From NCBI RefSeq assembly GCF_018918075.1, contig NZ_JAHLPW010000015.1, forward strand, positions 1 to 64,000: 64,000 bases of DNA. Reading direction: 5' to 3'. Both the position numbers and the translations under genes were made by a program. Under the pieces are notes generated by a model, which was not told the origin of the DNA, searched no databases, and worked only from the letters and a program-made list of their open reading frames with translations. The DNA is from Virgibacillus sp. MSJ-26 (lineage in GTDB: Bacteria > Bacillota > Bacilli > Bacillales > Amphibacillaceae). This document shows positions 9,254 through 17,564 of the stretch, piece by piece (the first letter of the stretch is position 1; each line of letters starts with the position of its first letter).

Positions 9254-9414
9254 ATGTATGAACTAACTAACTGTTCTAGTGAACTGACCATCAATATAAC
9301 TTAAGTCGAATTAAGAGAGAGAAGATTACAACAACAATCATAGTTTGTTAAATGTAAGAAGTGTAGCTAAGTATTCAAGGTGGTGGCTAATCCCTCGAAA
9401 AGGGGGTGATGCCT

Positions 9415-9498
9415 ATGTCTGTATTTGAAACAACGATTATAGAAATCAACGCTTGTTTGTTGTTAGCATTGTTGTCTTATATAGGAAAAGAAAAATAA
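9415..9498 (+). CDS. Holin-like type I toxin peptide, 27 aa
   Basis: Short hydrophobic peptide MSVFETTIIE...LSYIGKEK behind an excellent GGGGGTGA site. Start MSVFE, one membrane span and a short basic tail match the putative holin-like toxins (TxpA/BsrG type). A 16-bp near-perfect inverted repeat (9369-9384 and 9498-9513) would pair the 5' leader with the 3' end of the mRNA, as in known members where this hides the ribosome-binding site. A convergent RNA covers its 3' end. In published relatives the peptide damages the cell membrane. Residues 7-13 (TIIEINA) are more polar than usual. Confidence 0.7.
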   Translation: MSVFETTIIEINACLLLALLSYIGKEK

Positions 9499-9629
9499 CC
9501 ACCTCGAATACTTTGACAGGTAGAAGGTAGGTTATTTTTCTCGCTTTCTTTCTAGTCGCCACTTTGAATGGCAGCTACATTATAACTGGGCAGTTTCACT
9601 GTCCAGTTTTTTTATCTTATTTCATTTCT
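9480..9629 (-). ncRNA. Type I antitoxin RNA, convergent to 9415 toxin
   Basis: On the minus strand a -10 box TATAAT (9641-9636) with an upstream TTTAAT can start an RNA at about 9629 that runs into the toxin 3' end. A bidirectional terminator stem GAAAAATAACC/GGTTATTTTTC (9490-9541) lies in the overlap. A second stem at 9585-9617 (AACTGGGCAG/CTGTCCAGTT with T-run) may form the RNA 5' hairpin or end the toxin mRNA. Confidence 0.6.
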
Positions 9630-9770
9630 GCTTCTATTATACCTGATTTTAATAAAAATTAAACCATTTAAGATACTTTGATCTGAATTAGCGGGTCTGT
9701 CTTTAAATTAGTGAAACCTTCAGGGGAATAATCCGTATATAAACAAAAAGCTACTAAAGAAGGGATCGCC

Positions 9771-10313
9771 ATGCAATTATATAAAGAATTAAACATCATC
9801 GAGGATAAAAAGTTATACAATACAATCAATTTATTTAGTTTAGTCGTTCTAATAGTTGCGGCTGGAATTGTTGTAATGGCTCAATTGATTATGTTTGGTG
9901 AATTTCATCTATCCTTTACTATTTCGAATTACCTTTGGATTATAGGTATATTCTTGGTTTCTTTGCCAATCCATGAACTATTTCACGGAATATTCTTTAG
10001 GTATTTTTCTAAGTCGGGGAAAAAAGTTAAATATGGTTTTTCAAAAGGAATGCTTTATGCTTCAAATCCTGGGGAAGTCTATACAAAAAGGCAGTTTGTT
10101 ATCATTATTTTAGCTCCGTTTATTCTGAACAGCACATTATTTCTTCTGCTGTCTATGTCCGGACTTGAAAGTACTGTCTTGTGGAGTGTGTTTGTTTTGC
10201 ATACAGCAGGTTGTGCTGGGGATTTCTGGTACATCTATGAAATTATAAAGAATCCAGCCATTACGCATTGTGAAGATACGCCAGTCGGTGTGAAATTTTT
10301 TGTTGAGAATTAG
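9771..10313 (+). CDS. DUF3267 membrane zincin-like protein
   Basis: Membrane protein of 180 residues with about four hydrophobic segments and a zinc-protease-like HELFH motif (residues 67-71, preceded by LPI) at a membrane boundary. A later GCAGD (about 145-149) could supply a third metal ligand. This matches the DUF3267 family, predicted site-2-type peptidases of unknown target found near stress and peptide genes in Bacillus. ATG 9771 is preceded by AAGAAGGGA. The neighbours do not suggest a substrate. Confidence 0.75.
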   Translation: MQLYKELNIIEDKKLYNTINLFSLVVLIVAAGIVVMAQLIMFGEFHLSFTISNYLWIIGIFLVSLPIHELFHGIFFRYFSKSGKKVKYGFSKGMLYASNPGEVYTKRQFVIIILAPFILNSTLFLLLSMSGLESTVLWSVFVLHTAGCAGDFWYIYEIIKNPAITHCEDTPVGVKFFVEN

Positions 10314-10525
10314 GAGACAGGGGGACAAGTGAAGACGGAGGGGTGCGGAGAGCATCTCTTTTTTTATGGTTAAATAAAGATGCTTGGAGTTTTTAAATGA
10401 AACGGAAGTGATGTTCGGTGGGCAGTGAGAAATATCCTATCATAAAAAGTAAACTATCACATAGTTTGTATTAGTAGAGTTAAATGAGTCTATTGGATAG
10501 AGTTCTAATAATAAAATTTAGTACT

Positions 10526-10553
10526 GGAACATTTGTTCGTACTAGTGTATAAT
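10526..10553 (+). promoter_or_regulatory. LexA box and promoter of the 46-aa membrane protein
   Basis: GGAACATTTGTTCG (10526-10539) matches the Gram-positive SOS operator core GAAC-N4-GTTC exactly. It overlaps the -35 region of a promoter whose -10 box TATAAT is at 10548-10553. This placement should block RNA polymerase when LexA is bound. Confidence 0.75.
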
Positions 10554-10650
10554 GTAAATAAATTAGAAAAACAGACTTTGAAACTAAAAAGTTGCGCCTG
10601 GACGGTGGGCGTCCGAGCACAACAATATATAATGGAAAGGATATCCACTT

Positions 10651-10791
10651 ATGAGTAAAATTATATCACGTATTAATCATTATTTCATTGCAGATGAGAA
10701 TGAACATATTCCAGCGAGTGATTTTATTATTTTTTATGGTGTGATGCTTGGTTTGCCAAGTTACGCATTGGCGATTTTGTTAATGGCTTGA
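10651..10791 (+). CDS. Predicted SOS-induced small membrane protein, 46 aa
   Basis: The peptide starts MSKIISRINHYF, has a polar acidic middle (ADENEHIPASD) and one hydrophobic C-terminal segment (residues 25-45). ATG 10651 follows GGAAAGGATA. The leader of about 90 bases contains a GC-rich hairpin (10590-10622: GGACG/CGTCC inside GTTG/CAAC). The promoter has a LexA box, so expression should rise after DNA damage. Small SOS membrane peptides in other bacteria (YneA, SosA, SidA) delay division, and that is the natural hypothesis here. The sequence itself is not similar to any I recall. Confidence 0.65.
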   Translation: MSKIISRINHYFIADENEHIPASDFIIFYGVMLGLPSYALAILLMA

Positions 10792-10834
10792 TAGGAAAAG
10801 AACTGGAATTCGGGTTGAGATTATTTGCAGTATA

Positions 10835-11347
10835 GTGAATAATAAGGTACTAAGAATAATAGAAAAGATGGGATGCCTTATTGATAAAACACGCTATGTT
10901 TTTCGAAAAAGTATCGAGAAAAGCATTTTAACCAATCTGGGAATTTTGCTTATCTTTTTAGCACTTTATTTATATGCTGAATACTCTTCAGGTGAGGGAT
11001 ATTTTTTTGCGTATTTATTAATTCTCCCATGTTTTTATCTTATTGGGGACATTCGTACGAGGATTATCATCGATAAGGGTCAGCTTCGTTACGTACGCTT
11101 AATTGGCAGTAAAAAAGCACCTTTAGAAGATGTGGCATTAATTCAAGCCACATATGAACCATCGGGAAGTGGATCAAATACATACATTGAAATAAAAGAT
11201 AAAGAAGGAAGTATCCATTTTAAAATCCCACCTCAAGTATTACCAAAAAGTAAATTTAAAAAGTTTGAAGAAGTTGTGAAAGCACATAATCCTGAAACAG
11301 TCGTTGACTTAGGTTTACTGACCACTCGATTAAGAGACCTTTTGTAA
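10835..11347 (+). CDS. Membrane-anchored PH-like domain protein
   Basis: Protein of up to 170 residues with two closely spaced hydrophobic segments (about 31-48 and 56-72). A soluble region follows, with a beta-rich pattern (TRIIIDKGQLRYVRL, then KEGSIHFKIPPQV) resembling bacterial PH domains. The start is uncertain: GTG 10835 has no clear ribosome-binding site and ATG 10868 is an alternative. It lies 43 bases after the SOS-type gene and may be cotranscribed, since no terminator lies between. Function unknown. Confidence 0.65.
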   Translation: MNNKVLRIIEKMGCLIDKTRYVFRKSIEKSILTNLGILLIFLALYLYAEYSSGEGYFFAYLLILPCFYLIGDIRTRIIIDKGQLRYVRLIGSKKAPLEDVALIQATYEPSGSGSNTYIEIKDKEGSIHFKIPPQVLPKSKFKKFEEVVKAHNPETVVDLGLLTTRLRDLL

Positions 11348-11376
11348 GTTGATAAAACTTATAAAAGGTTTTTTTG
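11337..11376 (+). terminator. Terminator after PH-like gene
   Basis: Stem ACCTTTTGTAAGTT / AACTTATAAAAGGT with a short GATA-type loop and a run of seven T. It overlaps the stop codon region of the preceding gene. Confidence 0.8.
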
Positions 11377-11397
11377 TGTTGTTATGTGGTTTACAAT

Positions 11398-11427
11398 AGC
11401 GCGAGTTTGGATTACTCACGCGCTTTT
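11398..11427 (+). terminator. Second hairpin, terminator-like
   Basis: AGCGCGAGT pairs with ACTCACGCGCT (one bulge) and is followed by TTTTG. It sits 25 bases after the first terminator. Confidence 0.5.
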
Positions 11428-11485
11428 GAATTAATCCATCATCGTTTTACAAATCCGCTAAACGTGTATTCAGGAAAAGTATCCA

Positions 11486-11635
11486 ATGACGATGTTTGAA
11501 CTTGATGAATCCAAACCGAAAACAAAATGAGGCCGCTATCGCATTTATAAATACGTGTATCAAGATGAACAGCAAGAAGATATTCAGGGAATAATCCAGG
11601 CTATATTAAGAAGTTTTTCCCGGAAGCGAGCATAG
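11486..11635 (+). pseudogene. Possible gene remnant
   Basis: A frame starts MTMFELDESKPKTK behind AGGAAAAG, hits a TGA at codon 15, and continues in the same frame with polar residues (GRYRIYKYVYQDEQQEDIQG...) to TAG 11633-11635. This looks like a decayed small gene. The family is not recognised. The rest of 11428-11716 shows nothing further. Confidence 0.3.
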
Positions 11636-11716
11636 ATTATTTACCTAATTACAAATGTATGTATTTTCTAGGGGCGTCAATACTATTCTTAAAAGGTTTA
11701 AGGAGCGATACATACA

Positions 11717-12124
11717 ATGATACATTTGGACACAGATATGGAAGGCAAGCAGATGACGTTTGGTCATGCCAATGATAATTTAAAAGAGTTTGGTTTTCAT
11801 ATGGGTGGCAATTGGGAATACCACGAGGGAATGTTTGACGGCATCATGCGTCGTGAAGGCGGGGAAACGTATTATGTCCGCTTGCCATTTAAAGTATTAG
11901 AAGGAGAACTTGATCGAAGAGATGCGTGGATTGAGTTTGAAAAACCATTTGTCATCAAACATGTGGTAAATCTCGGACTTGATAAAGACTCAAACTCATT
12001 GTTGACCGCTACGGGGTTCAGCCAATTCCAAGAACCACTCGATACAGACGGACATATCCGTGATAAAAGCAAATGGCAGGAATTCGGTGAAGAAGCGATT
12101 GGGGATATACTTAATAAAATATAA
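11717..12124 (+). CDS. YugN-like family protein
   Basis: Cytoplasmic protein of 135 residues matching the YugN-like family of Bacillaceae. It shares the pattern of an N-terminal LKEFGFHMGGNWEYHEGMFD stretch, then YYVRLPF, a central EGELD turn and PFVIKHVVNLGLD. The family has a solved fold but no known role. ATG 11717 follows TAAGGAGCGA. The gene is monocistronic, with a terminator directly after it. Confidence 0.8.
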   Translation: MIHLDTDMEGKQMTFGHANDNLKEFGFHMGGNWEYHEGMFDGIMRREGGETYYVRLPFKVLEGELDRRDAWIEFEKPFVIKHVVNLGLDKDSNSLLTATGFSQFQEPLDTDGHIRDKSKWQEFGEEAIGDILNKI

Positions 12125-12129
12125 ATCTT

Positions 12130-12163
12130 AAAGCAAGTTTCTACTTGTAGGAGCTTGCTTTTT
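12130..12163 (+). terminator. Terminator after YugN-like gene
   Basis: AAAGCAAG pairs with CTTGCTTT across a 15-base loop, followed by TTTT. Confidence 0.75.
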
Positions 12164-12239
12164 GGTGTGTCAGTATAAGCTGTGTATGGTCACATTCAAA
12201 TTTCAGATGATACTCTGAGATTTCTCTCTCAATCAATCC

Positions 12240-12430
12240 TCCGATTAACAGTCCATGCAGTATACCGCTGTTATCCTCCCTGAAAATTTTTCCACGCCGA
12301 ATTCTAGATAGGGTACAACCCTAATCCTCTCTGGAAAGACTTTCGTCCAGAATTCCAGGTAGGTTATCACTCGTACCCTCCCCAGAAATACCAACATTTT
12401 ACATTCTAGGTAGTGTATCGACCAATCTCT
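12240..12430 (+). repeat. Degenerate 51-bp tandem repeat, family A, left array
   Basis: Three to four diverged units related to the array at 13612-14020. The landmarks TCCTCCCTG (12274), TCCTCTCTG (12325) and CCCTCCCCA (12376) are exactly 51 bases apart, as are the ATTCTAGATAG / ATTCCAGGTAG / ATTCTAGGTAG segments. Pairing arms CCAGG/CCTGG are partly decayed. It lies upstream of the NERD-domain gene. The remaining bases to 12614 are AT-rich and hold that gene's promoter region. Confidence 0.75.
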
Positions 12431-12614
12431 CTCTAAAAAGATAATTAATAGTGATTTTAAGACATACTAAGATAATAAACTATAAAAAGATGATTTGTTT
12501 AACGAGAATTTGCTTTTTTATGACTGAAACATTGAGTATTATAAAATAATTTAATATTGAGTTTAGACAACCGTATGGTAAGCTATCAATATTAAATATG
12601 ATAGGTGGAAGTTT

Positions 12615-13562
12615 ATGAAGAACAATATTAACTTTAGCTATAATCAAGAAAGTATATTCAAACAGCCTGTCCCTTCAAAGACTCATTCTGTACTTCACGC
12701 GCTCAAGCTGCGCAAAATGCTTTCTGCCAAGGATGACAGAAGGCTGAAGAATCTTGAAACAGGCTTTAATGGTGAGATGCAATTTCATGCACTTCTTCAA
12801 GAAAAATTAACCGTTCCGCATATTCCAATCTATAATCTCCAACTCGAGTCAAACATGAATGAATTTCAGCTTGATTGTTTATTAATTTTCCGTAATTTAA
12901 TCCATTTAGTTGAAGTGAAAAATCTTTATGGTGATTATATTGCGAGGGATGATCATTGGATTCATGCTAAAACTAAGGACCCCGTTAAAAGTCCCCTCCA
13001 TCAAGTTTCCCGTTCAGATATGTTTTTGAATTCTTGGCTTAAAATGAATCGCATTTCATTACCAGTTATATCCCATGTTATTTTCATGAATTCAAGTTTC
13101 TTTTTATACGAAGCTACTCAGTCCATGCAAATTATTCTTCCGAGTCAGCATCATTCTTACCTAAAACAACTTCAGAAAAATTATCAATCTCTGAGTAACC
13201 AACATGAACAACTGGCCTCTATGCTTAAAACTTCTCATATTACTCAGTCTCGCCACGAATATATTCCAGAATATTCATACTCAGAGTTACAAAAAGGGGT
13301 CTTTTGTAATAGTTGTTTGATAGCTTTACCGATGCCTCGGCACAATTATTTCCAGTGCAAGCGATGTGGTAATAGAGAGCTGATAGGCGAAGCACTATTT
13401 AGAACTATAAAAGAATTACAATTAATGTTCCCTGAATTTCCACTAACAGTAAATAGTATTATAGAGTGGACGGGAGGAGTATTATCAAAAAATACGATTC
13501 GCCGCTGCTTAATAAAGAACTTTGAGCAGCTGGGTAACGGACGCGGAACTTATTATCTCTAA
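12615..13562 (+). CDS. NERD-domain (nuclease-related) protein
   Basis: Protein of 315 residues. Residues about 50-170 form a NERD domain, a restriction-endonuclease-like fold. The acidic and Lys residues of the core are visible as FQLDCLLIF followed by LIHLVEVKN (D-xn-ExK pattern), after an early GFNGEMQFH Glu. Near the C-terminus CNSC and CKRCGN (about residues 240-270) form a likely zinc knuckle, then a basic helical tail. No membrane segment is seen. The start ATG 12615 follows AGGTGGAAG. It is flanked on both sides by family A repeat arrays. The role of stand-alone NERD proteins in Bacillus is not established. Confidence 0.82.
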   Translation: MKNNINFSYNQESIFKQPVPSKTHSVLHALKLRKMLSAKDDRRLKNLETGFNGEMQFHALLQEKLTVPHIPIYNLQLESNMNEFQLDCLLIFRNLIHLVEVKNLYGDYIARDDHWIHAKTKDPVKSPLHQVSRSDMFLNSWLKMNRISLPVISHVIFMNSSFFLYEATQSMQIILPSQHHSYLKQLQKNYQSLSNQHEQLASMLKTSHITQSRHEYIPEYSYSELQKGVFCNSCLIALPMPRHNYFQCKRCGNRELIGEALFRTIKELQLMFPEFPLTVNSIIEWTGGVLSKNTIRRCLIKNFEQLGNGRGTYYL

Positions 13563-13611
13563 GATAATAGAAAGTGATTGTCTTAATTGAGAGTCTGGCT
13601 AAGTTCTAGAA

Positions 13612-14020
13612 CAGCCCCCGCTCCGAAATCCAGGTAGTATACCGCATTAATCCTCCCTGGAACAGCCCCCGCTCCGAAATCCAGGTAGTATACCGCCCTA
13701 ATCCTCCCTGGAACAGCCCCCGCTCCGAAATCTAGGTAGTATACCGCATTAATCCTCCCTGGAACAGCCCCCGCTCCGAAATCCAGGTAGTATACCGCAT
13801 TAATCCTCTCTGGAACAGCCCCCGCTCCGAAATCCAGGTAGTATACCGCATTAATCCTCCCTGGAACAGCCCCCGCTCCGAAATCCAGGTAGTATACCGC
13901 ATTAATCCTCCCTGGAACAGCCCCCGCTCCGAAATCTAGGTAGTATACCGCATTAATCATCCCTGGAAAGACTCCAACTCCACATTCCAGGTAGCCTATG
14001 CACCTATTATAGTCACCGCA
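13612..14020 (+). repeat. 51-bp tandem repeat, family A, 7 near-identical units
   Basis: Units begin with CAGCCCCCGCTCCGAAAT at 13612, 13663, 13714, 13765, 13816, 13867 and 13918; a degenerate eighth runs to about 14020. Within each unit CCAGG is followed 26 bases later by CCTGG, so direct and inverted arms alternate about every 25.5 bases. The array separates the convergent NERD and LysR genes. It produces a false 147-codon minus-strand frame because 51 is a multiple of three. Confidence 0.95.
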
Positions 14021-14037
14021 TTCCAACTAACAGCCCC

Positions 14038-14943
14038 TTACTCCTCTGTATACACAGTCAATTTCTTATTATGCCTTAACAATTCAATGAAAACTTGCAG
14101 AGCTTTCGTTTGAAATGGGGAAGAGGTCACAATTGAAAAACGTCTTGTTAATGGTAATTCTTTGACGTCGATTACTGCTAAATCACCATTTTTTAATTCT
14201 TTTTGAAGCGCCCATTTTGATATTAAACTGATTCCTAATCCTTCTTCAATCGCTACCTTTATGGATTGGGTGCTACTAAAATTCAAAATATCGGCTGGGG
14301 TTATGTCATAACGTTGAAATACCTTTTCAGCGGCTTCTCTCGTACCAGAGCCGAGCTCCCGCAAAATCCAGGTTTGTCGCTCTAAATCTTTCACGGTAAT
14401 CTCTTTCGTTTCCTTCGCTAATGGATGGCCTGGGCTTGCCACGATCACCATATAATCTTCCGCGAATTCCTCAATCTTCAATTGTTTTTCATTTTTAAAA
14501 TGCCCTTCGACAATACCGACATCAAGTTGATGATGCATGATTAAATCGGCTATTTTTGCTGTATTGCCAATCGTGATTGAAGGTTTGATTTCCGGATAAT
14601 TCTCTTTCATTTTGGCAATAATACGGGGGATGACATATTCCCCAAATGTGTAACTGGCTCCAATTGTCAGTGGGCCGCTTGCTTTGTTTGTTAAATCATC
14701 GACAAGACGTTCCATTTTAGTGTACAGGCCAATAATTTCTTTTGCATGATGATAAACGATGTCACCGGCTTGATTTAATCGTACATATTTGTTCGTCCGC
14801 TCCAGCAATCTAACACCTAAATTATCTTCAAATGTGCGTATATACTGACTGACAGCAGGCTGGGTCATATGAAGTTCTTCAGCTGTTCTGGAAAAATTTT
14901 GTTTCTCCGCTACGGTGACAAAGACTTGTAACTGCTGATCCAC
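14038..14943 (-). CDS. LysR-family regulator (CysL/YwfK-like)
   Basis: Transcription regulator of 301 residues with an N-terminal winged helix-turn-helix (residues about 1-60, QNFSRTAEELHMTQPAVSQ) and a substrate-binding effector domain (from about 90, starting GPLTIGASYTFGEYVIP). It is divergent from the YeiH-type exporter gene at 15062 with about 118 bases between, a standard arrangement for a LysR activator and its target. GTG start at 14943 behind GAGGTGG. The effector-domain pattern is that of CysL-type regulators linked to sulfur metabolism; the effector is not proven. Confidence 0.88.
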   Translation of the reverse strand: MDQQLQVFVTVAEKQNFSRTAEELHMTQPAVSQYIRTFEDNLGVRLLERTNKYVRLNQAGDIVYHHAKEIIGLYTKMERLVDDLTNKASGPLTIGASYTFGEYVIPRIIAKMKENYPEIKPSITIGNTAKIADLIMHHQLDVGIVEGHFKNEKQLKIEEFAEDYMVIVASPGHPLAKETKEITVKDLERQTWILRELGSGTREAAEKVFQRYDITPADILNFSSTQSIKVAIEEGLGISLISKWALQKELKNGDLAVIDVKELPLTRRFSIVTSSPFQTKALQVFIELLRHNKKLTVYTEE

Positions 14944-15061
14944 AAAACCACCTCAAAGTTATTTTCTCCACTATAACATATTACTTATCATTATGATTAT
15001 AAATAATTATTTTCCTTATGAAAGGAAAGCCTTTATCCTTAATAAAGGAGGTGTTTGTATT

Positions 15062-16090
15062 TTGACTGAGGACTCTAATGTAAATATGAAAAAACAATAT
15101 TCCCCACGAACCGCGTGGCTTGGTGGGGTGGCCTTTACTTTTCTCATTGCTTTACTCGGATTTTTACTCGCGCTCGTGCCTGGATTTAACCAGATTGGGC
15201 AACTAGCTTGTGCAATTATTATTGCTGTTTTTTATCGACAAATTTTCGGATACCCGGAAACGATTCGGTCAGGAATTGCTTTTTCCGCGAAACGGTTACT
15301 CAGAGCAGCCATCATATTATACGGACTCAAGCTTAATATTAGTACGGTACTAAGTGATGGACTTGGCTTATTAGCTATCGATGCTGGGGTGATTACTTTT
15401 GCGATTTTTGCAACGATTGGTCTCGCAAAGTTATTTAAGGCGGATAAAAATATATCACTCTTGCTTGGCGTTGGGACTGGAGTATGCGGGGCAGCGGCCA
15501 TTGCTGCAGTGGCCCCGATTGTAAAAGCCAAAGATGAAGATACGGCGATTGGTGTTGGCATTATCGCTCTAATGGGAACCGTTTTTGCGATTGCCTATAC
15601 AATTTTGCGCCCTGTACTTCCGCTTGATTCGATTCAGTACGGCATTTGGTCAGGTGCCAGTTTACATGAAGTGGCGCATGTTGCCTTGGCCGGAGCACCG
15701 GCTGGTGAAGAAGGATTAGCGATGGCGTTACTCGGAAAACTAGGGCGTGTTTTCTTGCTCGTTCCGCTTTGCTTTATTTTTATTGCAATCATGAAACGTA
15801 AAAATAAAGCTAACGACACAGACAATGCGAAAATAGAATTTCCATGGTTCCTTGTCGGGTTTATTATTTTTAGTATTTTAGGAAGTTATGTATTCGGTCA
15901 TTCGATTCCATTATCTGATGGTGTGATGGATGGTGTCTCCACCTTAACAACATGGTTGTTGACGGCTGCGATGGTTGGACTCGGGTTAAATGTAAGTTTA
16001 AAAGATCTACGCGACCGCGCCTTGCGTCCACTTGCAGCGATGACTGTTACGTCGATTGCACTTTCGGTTATTGTGTATTTCATTGTTTAA
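15062..16090 (+). CDS. YeiH-family (UPF0324) putative sulfate exporter
   Basis: Integral membrane protein of 342 residues with about ten spans, matching the YeiH/UPF0324 family. Conserved segments include GxxLNISTVLSDG, GVGTGVCGAAAIAA and WSGASLHEVAHVALAG. The start is TTG 15062 because AAAGGAGGTG lies eight bases before it; there is no ATG with such a site. Members are annotated as sulfate exporters on limited evidence. It forms an operon with the USP gene 15 bases downstream and is probably controlled by the divergent LysR. Confidence 0.88.
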   Translation: MTEDSNVNMKKQYSPRTAWLGGVAFTFLIALLGFLLALVPGFNQIGQLACAIIIAVFYRQIFGYPETIRSGIAFSAKRLLRAAIILYGLKLNISTVLSDGLGLLAIDAGVITFAIFATIGLAKLFKADKNISLLLGVGTGVCGAAAIAAVAPIVKAKDEDTAIGVGIIALMGTVFAIAYTILRPVLPLDSIQYGIWSGASLHEVAHVALAGAPAGEEGLAMALLGKLGRVFLLVPLCFIFIAIMKRKNKANDTDNAKIEFPWFLVGFIIFSILGSYVFGHSIPLSDGVMDGVSTLTTWLLTAAMVGLGLNVSLKDLRDRALRPLAAMTVTSIALSVIVYFIV

Positions 16091-16105
16091 AGGAGGATAC
16101 CAATC

Positions 16106-16525
16106 ATGAAAACTATTTTATTCGCGACGGATGGCTCTGAATCCTCAAAACATGCAGGAGAAATGGTTAAAGAATACCTTAAAGCATGGCCTGAAGCAGA
16201 GTTATTTGTACTATATGTTACTGTAAAAGAAAATTACGCTTATGATCTTGTATCAGATGCTGTTGATCATCATGAAAATAAAATTAAAAAAGAAATAAAA
16301 CAGACCATTGAAAAACAACTGTATAGCGAGTGGGAAAATCGTGTTCATTTTATCCATGAAGTCGGTCATGCTAGTACGACAATTTGTAATGTGGCAAAAG
16401 AAAAGAATGCTGACCTAATCGTTGTTGGAAGTCATGGGCGCGGATTTATTGACCGTGCGCTACTTGGTAGCGTTGCTCATGCTGTGCTAAATCGTGCAGA
16501 ACTTCCAGTACTGGTCGTCCGCTAA
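16106..16525 (+). CDS. Universal stress protein (UspA family)
   Basis: Cytoplasmic UspA-fold protein of 139 residues. The ATP-binding loop GSHGRGFIDRALLGSVA (about residues 112-128) has the G-x2-G-x9-G-S pattern of nucleotide-binding members, and the N-terminal ATDGSE motif is complete. A strong AAAGGAGGA site precedes ATG 16106, 15 bases after the exporter stop codon, so the two are translated from one mRNA. USP genes are often paired with transporters and may sense ATP for them. Confidence 0.92.
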   Translation: MKTILFATDGSESSKHAGEMVKEYLKAWPEAELFVLYVTVKENYAYDLVSDAVDHHENKIKKEIKQTIEKQLYSEWENRVHFIHEVGHASTTICNVAKEKNADLIVVGSHGRGFIDRALLGSVAHAVLNRAELPVLVVR

Positions 16526-16533
16526 TATAAAGA

Positions 16534-16577
16534 AAAGCTCCCATGTTCATATATTTCTATAAATATGGGAGCTTGCT
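16534..16577. terminator. Bidirectional terminator between USP and FrnE-like genes
   Basis: AAAGCTCCCAT pairs with ATGGGAGCTT, with A-run on the left and T-run on the right, so it can serve both convergent genes. Confidence 0.8.
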
Positions 16578-16579
16578 TT

Positions 16580-17308
16580 TTATTCTTTTTGAGTAGGGAT
16601 GTCACAGCCATCATCCCCACAAGTTGCATCATGTTCGGTGTTTACTGCTAGACTTTCGAGTGTAGGTATTGATTTTTCTTCTTCCGATACTTTTTCCAAC
16701 ACTTGAAGAAATGTTTCTTTCGGTTGTGCCCCTGAAAGTGAATATTTCCTGTTGAAAATAAAGAAAGGAACACCTGTAATGCCAAACTGTTTGGCTTCGT
16801 CTATATCTGCACGAACCTCATCGGCATAAGCATTGTCATCTTGCAGAGCAGCAAGCGCTTCGTCTTTATCTAGGCCAGTATCAGCTGCAATGTTTGCTAA
16901 GATGTCAATATTGCCAACATCTTTAGATTCTGTAAAATTAGCGTACAGTAACTTCTCAGCTACCTCTGCACCTTTACCATGTGTTGCTGCAAATTTTTCA
17001 AGGCGATGAGCGTTAAATGTATTTGTTGGCTTCATGGTATCAAAGTGAAAATTGAGTCCGACCATTTTCGCCTGGTCTGCTACGTTAACCATCATTTGTT
17101 TCGCTTGCTCAGCACTACCGAATTTTTTGCTCATGCTTTCATAAAAGTCCTGACCGGAATATGGCGGTGAATTCGGGTCGAGTTGATAGCTTTTGAACTG
17201 AATCTCAACATCGTTTTTCTGTGGGAATTCAGCCAATGCGGCTTCTAATTTCCTTTTACCTATATAACAAAATGGACAAACAAAGTCCGACCACACTTCA
17301 ATTTTCAC
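16580..17308 (-). CDS. DsbA-family FrnE-like oxidoreductase
   Basis: Thioredoxin-fold protein of 242 residues in the FrnE/2-hydroxychromene-2-carboxylate isomerase-like DsbA group. The redox motif CPFC is at residues 11-14 and the cis-Pro loop is TGVPFF (about 176-181). There is no signal peptide, so it works in the cytoplasm. The last 15 residues add a second Cys pair (CGDDGC), as in FrnE proteins where extra Cys residues take part in redox cycling. GTG start at 17308 behind AAAAGGGG. Likely a disulfide reductase or isomerase in oxidative stress. Confidence 0.88.
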   Translation of the reverse strand: MKIEVWSDFVCPFCYIGKRKLEAALAEFPQKNDVEIQFKSYQLDPNSPPYSGQDFYESMSKKFGSAEQAKQMMVNVADQAKMVGLNFHFDTMKPTNTFNAHRLEKFAATHGKGAEVAEKLLYANFTESKDVGNIDILANIAADTGLDKDEALAALQDDNAYADEVRADIDEAKQFGITGVPFFIFNRKYSLSGAQPKETFLQVLEKVSEEEKSIPTLESLAVNTEHDATCGDDGCDIPTQKE

Positions 17309-17564
17309 TTTAAAAACCCCTTTTTTATAAAGATTATAATTAAATATATCACTAATTGTCGGTACTACAAATTTTTCAGCTTGAAAGTTAGAGCTTATAA
17401 AAAACCTTCTTAAATAGTCTCGGTCGGCGAAGTGGTTAACATTACTAAGCTAATTGCTAGATATAACATAACCAATCATACATCTACTTGGCAGAAACCT
17501 AAACAGATGTCAGATGAGCGAGGTTTAGATAAAATCAAATTAAAGAACAATCTTTTAAATACAA

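Noticed and set aside
13583..14026. 147-codon minus-strand frame with a perfect 17-residue repeat
   Set aside because: It is only the translation of the 51-bp family A array. It has no ribosome-binding site, and the array also occurs in degenerate form elsewhere without a frame.
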